Assembly: GCA_963693285.1 (NCBI GenBank)
Contig: OY848920.1
Span: 6,027,135-6,091,134, forward strand
Source of the DNA: Xestospongia muta
Taxonomy: Eukaryota > Porifera > Demospongiae > Haplosclerida > Petrosiidae
Direction of reading: 5' to 3'
Length of the DNA: 64,000 nucleotides
Shown piece after piece: positions 1-9,840 of this stretch. Both the position numbers and the translations under genes were made by a program. Positions within the stretch are counted from its first letter, which is position 1, and each line of letters opens with the position of its first letter. The notes beneath the pieces are model-generated. The model was not told the origin of the DNA. It worked only from the letters and a program-made list of their open reading frames with translations, and did not search any database.

Positions 1-516
1 TGTTAGTATATTTAAGAGAGATAAACTTACTAAACTCTTTAGATCAGCTTTTTTAACCAGTTTTCACAGTTAATTTCTATTCTTTTTTTACTTTCAAAAA
101 GCTCTAAACTCTTTATTTTAGAGTTTTAACCTATTTAGACTACTTTATTAGTATATTTAAGACAGATAAACTTACTAAACTCTTTAGATCAGCTTATTTA
201 ACCAGTTTTCACAGTTAATTGATAATCTTTTTTAACTTTCAAAAAGCTCTAAACACTTTATTTTAGAGTTTTAACCTATTTAGACTACTTTATTAGTATA
301 TTTAAGACAGATAAACTTACTAAACTCTTTAGCTCAGCTTATTCAACCAGTTTACACAGTTAATTTCTAATCTTTTTTAACTTTCAAAAAGCTCTAAACT
401 CTTTATTTTAGAGATTTAACCTATTTAGACTACTTTATTAGTATATTTAAGAGAGATAAACTTACTAAACTCTTTAGATCAGCTTATTTAACCAGTTTTC
501 ACAGTTAATTTCTAAT

Positions 517-536
517 CTTTTTTAACTTTCAAAAAG
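517..536 (+). repeat. Short dyad with T-tract and A-tract
   Basis: CTTTTT (517-522, monomer 82-87) is complementary to AAAAAG (531-536) across an 8-base spacer, so every monomer carries a 6-bp stem just before the stronger dyads. The T-tract is the most length-variable site in the unit, with about five to eight T in different copies. This looks like replication slippage and probably accounts for much of the net loss of about 69 bp across the window. The tracts could also bend DNA, but I see no clear 10-bp phasing. Confidence 0.6.
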
Positions 537-561
537 CTCTAAACTCTTTATTTTAGAGTTT
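537..561 (+). repeat. Overlapping mutually exclusive hairpin dyads in the monomer
   Basis: Two perfect 7-bp inverted repeats overlap here (monomer 102-126). CTCTAAA (537-543) pairs with TTTAGAG (552-558) across an 8-base loop. AAACTCT (541-547) pairs with AGAGTTT (555-561) across a 7-base loop. They share bases, so only one can form at a time. Most units keep both. The common change AAACTCTTT to AAACACTTT (monomer 110) breaks only the second, while TTTTAGAG to TTTTAGAT, TTTTAGAC or TTTTACAG variants damage both. Short dyads are a recognised feature of many centromeric satellites. A function here is inference, and in 77% A+T sequence some dyads arise by chance. Confidence 0.75.
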
Positions 562-1321
562 TAACCTATTTAGACTACTTTGTTAGCATATTTAAGACAG
601 ATAAACTTACTAAACTCTTTAAATCAGGTTATTTGACCAGTTTTCACAGTTAATTTCTAATTTTTTTTAACTTTCAAAAAGCTCTAAACTCTTTATTTTA
701 GAGTTTTAACCTATTTAGACTACTTTATTAGTATATTTAAGAGAGATAAACTTACTAAACTCTTTAGATCAGCTTATTTAACCAGTTTTCACAGTTAATT
801 TCTAATCTTTTTTAACTTTCAAAAAGCTCTAAACTCTTTATTTTAGACGTTTAACCTATTTAGACTACTTTATTAGTATATTTAAGAGAGATAAACTTAC
901 TAAACTCTTTAGATCAGCTTATTTAACCAGTTTTCACAGTTAATTTCTAATCTTTTTTAACTTTAAAAAAGCTCTAAACAATTTATTTTAGAGTTTTAAC
1001 CTATTTACACTACTTTATTAGTATATTTAAGACAGAATAACTTACCAAACTCTTTAGATCAACTTATTTAACCAGTTTTCACAGTTAATTTCTTATCTTT
1101 TTTAACATTCAAAAAGCTCTAAACACTTTATTTTAGAGTTTTAACCTATTTAGACTACTTTATTAGTATATTTTAGAGAGATAAACTTACTAAACTCTTT
1201 AGATCAGCTTATTTAACCAGTTTTCACAGTTAATTTCTAATCTTTTTTAACTTTCAAAAAGCTCTAAACTCTTTATTTTAGAGTTTTAACCTATTTAGAC
1301 TACTTTATTAGTATATTTAAG

Positions 1322-1350
1322 AGAGATAAACATAAACTCTTTAGATCAGC
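1322..1350 (+). repeat. 3-bp deletion in a left-zone monomer
   Basis: GATAAACATAAACTCTTTAG replaces GATAAACTTACTAAACTCTTTAG, a loss of three bases plus a substitution in the otherwise steady TTACTAAAC segment. No other copy was noticed, so it is private to this unit. Confidence 0.8.
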
Positions 1351-4300
1351 TTATTTAACCAGTTCTCACAGTTAATTTCTAATCTTTTTTAACTTTCAAA
1401 AAGCTATAACCTCTTTATTTTAGAGTTTTAACCTATTTAGACTACTTTAATAGTATATTTAAGAGAGATAAACTTACTAAACTCTTTAGATCAGCTTATT
1501 TAACCAGTTTTCACCATAAATTTCTAATCTTTTTTAACTTTCAAAAAGCTCTAAACTCTTTATTTTAGAGTTTTAACCTATTTAGACTACTTTATTAGTA
1601 TATTTAAGAGAGATAAACTTACTAAAATCTTTAGATCAGCTTATTTAACCAGTTTTCACAGTTAATTTCTAATCTTTTTTAACTTTCAAAAAGCTCTAAA
1701 CACTTTATTTTAGAGTTTTAACCTATTTAGACTACTTTATTAGTATATTTAAGAGATATAAACTTACTAAACTCTTTAGATCAGCTTACTTAACCAGTTT
1801 TCACAGTTAATTTCTAATCTTTTTTAACTTTCAAAAAGCTCTAAACTCCTTATTTTCGAGTTTTAACCTATTTAGACTACTTTATTAGTATATTTTAGAC
1901 AGATAAACTTACTAAACTCTTTAGATCAGCTTATTTAACCAGTTTTCACAGTTAATTTCTAATCTTTTTTAACTTTCAAAAAGTTCTAAACTCTTTATTT
2001 TAGAGTTTTAACCTATTTAGACGACTTTATTAGTATATTTTAGAGAGATAAACTTACTAAACTCTTTAGATCAGCTTATTTCACCAGTTTACACAGTTAA
2101 TTTCTAATCTTTTTTAACTTTGAAACAGCTCTAAACTCTTTATTTTAGAGTTTTAACCTATTTAGACTACTTTATTAGTATATTTAAGAGAGATAAACTT
2201 ACTAAACTCTTTAGATCAGCTTATTTAACCAGTTTTAGCAGTTAATTTCTAATCTTTTTTTACTTTAAAAAGATCTAAACTCTTTATTTTAGAGTTTTAA
2301 CCTATTTAGACTACTTTATTAGTATATTTAAGAGAGATAAACTTAATAAACTCTTTAGATCAGCTTATTTAACCAGTTCTCACAGTTAATTTCTAATCTT
2401 TTTTAACTTTGAAACTGCTCTAAACTCTTTATTTTAGAGTTCTAACCTATTTAGACTACTTTATTAGTATATTTAAGAGAGATAAACTTACTAACCTCTT
2501 TAGATCAGCTTATTTAACCAGTTTTTACAGTTAATTTCTAATCTTTTTTAACTTTTAAAAAGCTCTAAAGTCTTTATTTTAGAGTTTTGTCCTATTTAGA
2601 CTACTTTATTAGTATATTTAAGACAGATAAACTTAATAAACTCTTTAGATCAGCTTATTTAACCAGTTCTCACAGTTAATTTCTAATCTTTTTTAACTTT
2701 TAAAAAGCTCTAAACTCTTTATTTTAGAGTTTTAACCTATTTAGACTACTTTATTAGTATATTTAAGAGAGATAAACTTACTAAACTCTTTAGATCAGCT
2801 TATTTAACCAGTTTTCACAGTTAATTTCTAATCGTTTTTAACATTCAAAAAGCTCTAAACTCTTTATTTTGGAGTTTTAACCTATTTAGACTACTTTATT
2901 AGTATATTTAAGACAGATAAACTTACTAAACTCTTTAGATCAGCTTATTTAACCAGTTTTCACCATTAATTTCTAATCTTTTTTAACTTTAAAAAAGCTC
3001 TAAACACTTTATTTTAGAGTTTTAACCTATTTAGACTACTTTATTAGTATATTTAAGAGAGATAAAATTACTAAACTCTTTAGATCAGCTTACTTAACCA
3101 GTTTTCACAGTTAATTTCTAATTTTTTTTAACTTTCAAAAAGCTCTAAACTCTTTATTTTAGAGTTTTAACCTATTTAGACTACTTTATTAGTAAATTTA
3201 AGACAGAATAAATTACTAAACTCTTTAGATCAGCTTATTTATCCAGTTTTCACAGTTAATTTCTAATCTTTTTTAACTTTGAAACTGCTCTAAACTCTTT
3301 ATTTTAGAGTTCTAACCTATTTAGACTACTTTATTAGTATATTTTAGAGAGATAACCTTACTAAACTCTTTAGATCAGCTTATTTAACCAGTTTTCACAG
3401 TTAATTTCTAATTTTTTTTTAACTTTCAAAAAGCTCTAAACTCTTTATTTTAGAGTTTTAACCTATTTAGACTACTTTGTTAGTATATTTAAGACAGATA
3501 AACTAACTAAACTCTTTAAATCAGGTTATTTAACCAGTTTTTACCATTAATTTCTAATCTTTTTTAACGTTAAAACAGCTTTAAACTCTTTATTTTAGAT
3601 TTTTAACCTATTTAGACTACTTTATTAGTATATTTAAGACAGATAAACTTACTAAACTCTTTAGATCAGCTTATTTAACCAGTTTTCACAGTTAATTTTT
3701 AATTTTTTTCAACTTTCAAAAAGCATTAAACACTTTATTTTAGAGTTTTAACCTATTTAGACTACTTTATTAGTATATTTAAAAGAGATAACCTTGCTAA
3801 ACTCTTTAGATCAGCTTATTTAACCAGTTTTCACAGTTAATTTCTAAACTTTTTTAACTTTGAAAAACTCTAAACTCTTTATTCTAGAATTTTAACCTAT
3901 TTAGACTACTTTATTAGTATATTTAAGACAGATAAACATACAAAACTCTTTAGATCAGCTTATTTAACCAGTTTTGACCATTAATATCTAATCTTTTTTA
4001 ACTTTCAAAAAGCTCTAAACTCTTAATTTTAGAGTTTTAACCTATTTAGACTACTTTATTAGTATATTTAAGAGAGATAAACTTACTAAACTCTTTAGAT
4101 CAGCTTATTTAACCAGTTTTCACAGTTAATTTCTAATCTTTTTTAACTTTCAAAAAGCTCTAAACTCTTTATTTTAGAGTTTTAACCTATTTAGAGTACT
4201 TTATTAGTATATTTAAGAGAGATAAACTTACTAAACTCTTTAGATCAGCTTATTCAACCAGTTTTCACAGTTAATTTCTAATCTTTTTTAACTTTCAAAA

Positions 4301-6949
4301 AGCTCTAAACACTTTATTTTAGAGTTTTAACCTATTTAGACTACTTTATTAGTATATTTAAGACAGATAAACTTACTAAACTCTTTAGATCAGCTTATTT
4401 AACCAGTTTTCACAGTTAATTTCTAATCTTTTTTAACTTTCAAAAAGCTCTAAACTCTTTATTTTAGAGATTTAACCTATTTAGACTACTTTATTAGTAT
4501 ATTTAAGACAGATAAACTTACTAAAGTCTTTCGATCAGCTTATTTAACCAGTTTTCACAGTTAATTTCTAATCTTTTTTAACTTTCAAAAACCTCTAAAC
4601 TCTTTATTTTAGAGTTTTAACCTATTTAGACTACTTTGTTAGTATAATTAAGACAGATAAACTTACTAAACTCTATAAATCAGGTTATTTAACCAGTTTT
4701 TACCATTAATTTCTAATCTTTTTTAACGTTAAAACAGCTTTAAACTCTTTATTTTAGATTTTTAACCTATTTAGACTACTTTATTAGTATATTTAAGACA
4801 GATAAACTTACTAAACTCTTTAGATCAGCTTATTTAACCAGTTTTCACAGTTAATTTCTAATCTTTTTTAACTTTCAAAAAGCTCTAAACACTTTATTTT
4901 AGAGTTTTAACCTATTTAGACTACTTTATTAGTATATTTAAGACAGATAAACTTACTAAACTCTTTAGATCTGCTTATTTAACCAGTTTTCACCATTAAT
5001 TTCTAATCTTTTTTAACTTTCAAAAAGCTCTAAACTCTTTATTTTAGAGTTTTAACCTATTTAGACTACTTTATTAGTATATTTAAGAGATATAAACTTA
5101 CTAAACTTTTTAGATCAGCTTTTTTAACCAGTTTTCACAGTTAATTTCTAATCTTTTTTAACTTTCACAAAGCTCTAAACTCTTTATTTTACAGTTTTAA
5201 CCTATTTAGACTACTTTATTAGTATATTGAAGAGAGATAAACTTACTAAACTGTTTAGATCAGCTTATTTAACCAGTTTTCACAGTTAATTTCTAATCTT
5301 TTTTAACTTTCAAAAAGCTCTAAACTCTTTATTTTAGACTTTTAACCTATTTAGACTACTTTATTAGTAGATTTAAGAGAGATGAACTTACTAAACTCTT
5401 TAGATCAGCTTATTTAACCAGTTTTCACAGATAATTTCGAATCTTTTTTAACTTTCAAAAAGCTCTAAACTCTTTATTTTAGAGTTTTAACCTATTTAGA
5501 CTACTTTATTAGTATATTTAAGACAGATAAGCTTACTAATCTCTTTAGATCAGCTTATTTAATCAGTTTTCAACATTAAATTTTAATCTTTTTTAACTTT
5601 GAAAAAGCTCTAAACTCTTTATTTTACAGTTTTAACCTATTTAGACTACTTTATTAGTATATTTAAGAGAGATAAACTTACTAAACTCTTTAGATCAGCT
5701 TATTTAACCAGTTTTCACAGTTAATTTCTAATCTTTTCTAACTTTGAAAAAGCTCTAAACTCTTTATTTTAGAGTTTTAACCTATTTAGACTACTTTATT
5801 AGTATATTTAAGAGAGATAAACATACAAAACTCTTTAGATCAGTTTATTTAACTAGTTTTGACCATTAATATCTAATCTTTTTTAACTTTCAAAAAGCTC
5901 TAAACTCTTTATTTTAGAGTTTTAACCTATTTAGACTACTTTATTAGTATATTTTAGACAGATAAACTTACTAAACTCTTTAGATCTGCTTATTTAACCA
6001 GTTTTCACACTTAATTTCTAATCTTTTTTAACTTTCAAAAAGCTCTAAACTCTTTATTTTAGAGTTTTAACCTATTTAGACTACCTTATAAGTATATTTA
6101 AGAGAGATAAACTTACTAAACTTTTTAGATCAGCTTATTTAACCAGTTTTCACAGTTAATTTCTAATCTTTTTTAACTTTCAAAAAGCTCTAAACTCTTT
6201 ATTTTAGAGTTTTAACTTATTTAGACGACTTTATTAGTATATTTAAGACAGATAAACTTACTAAACTCTTTAGATCAGCTTATTTAACCAGTTTTCACAG
6301 TTAATTTCTAATCTTTTTTAACATTCACAAAGCTCTAAACTCTTTATTTTAGAGTTTTAACCTATTTAGACTACTTTATTAATGTATCTAAGAGAGATAA
6401 ACTTACTAAACTCTTTAGATCAGCTTATTTAACCAGTTTTCACAGTTAATTTCTAATCTTTTTTAACTTTAAAAAAGCTCTAAACTCTTTATTTTAGAGT
6501 TTTAACCTATTTAGACTACTTTATTAGTATATTTAAGACAGATAAACTTACTAATCTCTTTAGATCAGCTTATTTAATCAGTTTTCACAGTTAATTTCTA
6601 ATCTTTTTTAACTTTCAAAAAGCTCTAAACTCTTTATTTTAGAGATTTAACCTATTTAGACTACTTTATTAGTATATTTAAGACAGATAAACTTACTAAA
6701 GTCTTTCGATCAGCTTATTTAACCAGTTTTCACAGTTAATTTCTAATCTTTTTTAACTTTCAAAAACCTCTAAACTCTTTATTTTAGAGTTTTAACCTAT
6801 TTAGACTACTTTGTTAGTATATTTAAGATAGATAAACTAACTAAACTCTTTAAATCAGGTTATTTAACCAGTTTTCACCATTAATTTCTAATCTTTTTTA
6901 ACTTTCAAAAAGCTCTAAACTCTTTATTTTAGAGTTTTAACCTATTTAG

Positions 6950-9840
6950 ACTACTTTATTAGTATATTTAAGAGAGATAAACATACAAAACTCTTTAGAT
7001 CAGCTTATTTAACCAGTTTTGACCATTAATATCTAATCTTTTCTAACTTTCAAACAGCTCTAAACTCTTTATTTTAGAGTTTTAACCTTTTTAGACTACT
7101 TTATTAGTATATTTAAGAGAGATAAACTTACTAAACTCTTTAGATCAGCTTATTTAACCAGTTTTCACAGTTAATTTCTAATCATTTTTAACTTTCAAAA
7201 AACTCTAAACTCTTTATTTTAGACTTTTAACCTATTTATACTACTTTATAAGTATATTTAAGAGAGATCACTTACTAAACTCTTTAGATCAGCTTATTTA
7301 ACCAGTTTTCACAGTTAATTTCTAATCTTTTGTAACTTTGATACTGCTCTAAACTCTTTATTTTTGAGTTTTAACCTATTTAGAGTACTTTATTAGTATA
7401 TTTAAGAGAGATAAACATACAAAACTCTTTAGATAAGCTTATTTAAACAGTTTTTACCATTAATATCTAATCTTTTTTAACTTTCAAAAAGCTCTAAACT
7501 CTTTATTTTAGAGTTTTAACCTATTTAGACTACTTTATTAGTATATTTAAGACAGATAAACTTACTAAACTCTTTAGATCAGCTTATTTAACCAGTTTTC
7601 ACAGTTAATTTCTAATCTTTTTTAACTTTCAAAAAGCTCTAAACTCTTTATTTTAGAGATTTAACCTATTTAGACTACTTTATTAGTATATTTAAGACAG
7701 ATAAACTTACTAAAGCCTTTCGATCAGCTTATTTAACCAGTTTTCACAGTTAATTTCTAATCTTTTTTAACTTTCAAAAACCTCTAAACTCTTTATTTTA
7801 GAGATTTAACCTATTTAGACTACTTTATTAGTATATTTAAGACAGATAAACTTACTAAACTCTTTAGATCAGCTTATTTAACCAGTTTTCACAGTTAATT
7901 TCTAATCTTTTTTAACTTTCAAAAAGCTCTAAACTCTTTATTTTAGAGTTTTAACCTATTTAGACTACTTTGTTAGTATATTTAAGACAGATAAACTAAC
8001 TAAACTCTTTAAATCAGGTTATTTAACCAGTTTTTACCATTAATTTCTAATCTTTTTAACGTTAAAACAGCTTTAAACTCTTTATTTTAGATTTTTAACC
8101 TATTTAGACTACTTTATTAGTATATTTCAGAGAGATAACCTTGCTAAACTCTTTAGATCAGCTTATTTAACCAGTTTTCACAGTTAATTTCTAATCTTTT
8201 TTAACTTTCAAAAACTCTAAACTCTTTATTTTAGAGTTTTAACCTATTTAGAGTACTTTATTAGTATATTTAAGAGAGATAAACTTACTAAACTCTTTAG
8301 ATCAGCTTATTTAACCAGTTTTCACAGTTAATTTCTAATCTTTTTTAACTTTCAAAAACCTCTAAACTCTTTATTTTAGAGTTTTAACCTATTTAGACTA
8401 CTTTATTAGTATATTTAAGAGAGATAAACATACAAAACTCTTTAGATCAGCTTATTTAACCAGTTTTGACCATTAATATCTAATCTTTTTTAACTTTCAA
8501 ACAGCTCTAAACTCTTTATTTTAGAGTTTTAACCTTTTTACACTACTTTATTAGTATCTTTAAGAGAGATAAACTTACTAAACTCTTTAGATCAGCTTAT
8601 TTAACCAGTTTTCACAGTTAATTTCTAATCATTTTTAACTTTCAAAAAGCTCTAAACTCTTTATTTTAGACTTTTAACCTATTTATACTACTTTATTAGT
8701 ATATTTAAGAGAGATCACTTACTAAACTCTTTAGATCAGCTTATTTAACCAGTTTTCACAGTTAATTTCTAATCTTTTTTAACTTTGATACTGCTCTAAA
8801 CTCTTTATTTTAGAGTTTTAACCTATTTAGAGTACTTTATTAGTATATTTAAGAGAGATAAACATACAAAACTCTTTAGATCAGCTTATTTAACCATTTT
8901 TTACCATTAATATCTAATCTTTTTTAACTTTCAAAAAGCTCTAAACTCTTTATTTTAGAGTTTTAACCTATTTAGAGTACTTTATTAGTATATTTAAGAG
9001 AGATAAACTTACTAAACTCTTTAGATGAGCTTATTCAACCAGTTTTCACAGTTAATTTCTAATCTTTTTTAACTTTCAAAAAGCTCTAAACACTTTATGT
9101 TAGAGTTTTAACCTATTTAGAGTACTTTATTAGTATATTTAAGAGAGATAAACTTACTAAACTCTTTAGATCAGCTTATTTAACCAGTTTTCACAGTTAA
9201 TTTCTAATCTTTTTTAACTTTCAAAAAGCTCTAAACTCTTTATTTTAGAGATTTAACCTATTTAGACTACTTTATTAGTATATTTAAGACAGATAAACTT
9301 ACTAAAGTCTTTCGATCAGCTTATTTAACCAGTTTTCACAGTTAATTTCTAATCTTTTTTAACTTTCAAAAACCTCTAATCTCTTTATTTTAGAGTTTTA
9401 ACCTATTTAGACTACTTTGTTAGTATATTTAAGACAGATAAACTAACTAAACTCTTTAAATCAGGTTATTTAACCATTTTTTACCATTAATTTCTAATCT
9501 TTTTTAACGTTAAAACAGCTTTAAACTCTTTATTTTAGATTTTTAACCTATTTAGACTACTTTATTAGTATATTTAAGACAGATAAACTTACTAAACTCT
9601 TTAGATCAGCTTATTTAACCAGTTTTCACAGTTAATTTTTAATTTTTTTCAACTTTGAAAAAGCTCTAAACACTTTATTTTAGAGTTTTAACCTATTTAG
9701 ACTACTTTATTAATATATTTCAGAGAGATAACCTTGCTAAACTCTTTAGATCAGCTTATTTAACCAGTTTTCACAGTTAATTTCTAATCTTTTTTAACTT
9801 TCAAAAACTCTAAACTCTTTATTTTAGAGTTTTAACCTAT
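6950..9840. repeat. Tandem duplication, 1,447 bp (10 monomers), two copies
   Basis: Marker changes recur at the same distance: CAAACAGCTC at 7,051 and 8,498, GATCAC at 7,266 and 8,713, and AAATCAGG at 8,011 and 9,458, all 1,447 bp apart. The copies are about 6,950-8,396 and 8,397-9,840. They are not perfectly colinear. Copy 1 has one extra monomer between its CCTTTCGATC unit (about 7,719) and its AAATCAGG unit, and copy 2 has one extra monomer earlier, so the total period is unchanged. That balanced shift suggests a later out-of-register exchange between copies. Edges are uncertain by up to one monomer. Confidence 0.75.
9273..9562 (+). repeat. Two-monomer marker module: TTTCGATC unit followed by AAATCAGG unit
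   Basis: The first monomer carries GTCTTTCGATCAGC (9,306) and usually ends CAAAAACCTC. The second begins CTTTGTTAG and carries AAATCAGG (9,458), TTTTTACCATTAA, TTAACGTTAAAACAGC and TTTTAGATTTTTAA. The pair is linked almost everywhere. AAATCAGG starts at 4,678, 6,852, 9,458, 18,584, 20,176, 22,209, 23,800, 26,697, 30,028, 32,492, 34,086, 39,443, 40,892, 42,341, 46,251, 49,292 and 56,964. Unpaired or altered copies lie at 621, 3,518, 8,011, 20,755, 57,978 (AAATCGGG) and 60,298 (AATTCAGG). So many shared changes in one unit mean descent from one ancestral variant monomer that has been copied in blocks. It is the best single landmark for HOR phase. Confidence 0.9.

Larger units (their letters stand above)
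465..566 (+). repeat. Internal half-unit direct repeat (possible dimer origin)
   Basis: The 12-mer CTAAACTCTTTA occurs twice in each monomer, at 465-476 and 539-550 here (offset 74). The 6-mer TTAACC follows at 488-493 and 561-566 (offset 73). Both offsets are close to half of 145, and the order and spacing of the two words are the same in both halves. The sequence between and after them aligns only loosely (T-rich, with TTAATTT-like words). The simplest reading is that the 145-bp unit arose from two copies of an element of about 72 bp that have since diverged. A convergent low-complexity match is the alternative, though a 12-base identity in register with a second word makes it less likely. 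Confidence 0.55.
436..580 (+). repeat. Reference consensus monomer (145 bp)
   Basis: This unit matches the majority base at every position I compared and serves as the numbering reference (position 1 is the T of TATTAGTATATTTAAG). Features by monomer position: TATA-like AT stretch 7-14; two-state G/C site at 18; GATC at 42-45; AGCT at 46-49 and again at 100-103; AG/CA two-base polymorphism in CACAGTT at 68-69; T-tract 83-88; A-tract 96-100; dyads in 82-126. Composition is 12 G and 22 C, about 23% G+C, with no CpG. The phase is arbitrary: any start point would describe the array equally well. The unit is close to the roughly 147 bp wrapped by a nucleosome core, which is common for centromeric satellites, but that is family knowledge and not something the sequence proves. 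Confidence 0.97.
1..3477. repeat. Left zone: loosely ordered monomers
   Basis: About 24 monomers, mostly near consensus with private single-base changes. Only scattered HOR markers occur: one AAATCAGG unit at 621 without the usual TTTCGATC partner before it, and GAAACTGCTC units with GTTCTAACC at about 2,410 and 3,282. A short deletion sits at about 1,331-1,338, where AAACATAAACTC replaces AAACTTACTAAACTC. I found no long block duplicated within this stretch by eye. It therefore looks less recently homogenised than the core after about 17 kb, although an unseen HOR with a period longer than the stretch cannot be excluded. Confidence 0.6.

Noticed and set aside
436..580. Promoter call from the TATATTTAAG word in each unit
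   Set aside because: TATA-like words are expected by chance at 77% A+T. No other promoter element or transcript evidence is visible.
436..580. Intrinsic terminator or Pol III terminator from the T-tract
   Set aside because: The dyads lie after the T-tract and are AT-rich and weak. No transcription unit precedes them, and the T-run recurs in every unit.
436..580. Telomere-like words (AACCTATTTAG resembling CCTAA or TTTAGGG repeats)
   Set aside because: No tandem run of a 5-7 base telomere unit exists. The resemblance is a single AT-rich word per 145 bp.
436..580. Phased A-tracts giving intrinsic curvature
   Set aside because: T- and A-tract centres lie near monomer 62, 85, 98, 117 and 125. 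The spacings (about 23, 13, 20 and 8) do not keep a 10-11 bp phase.
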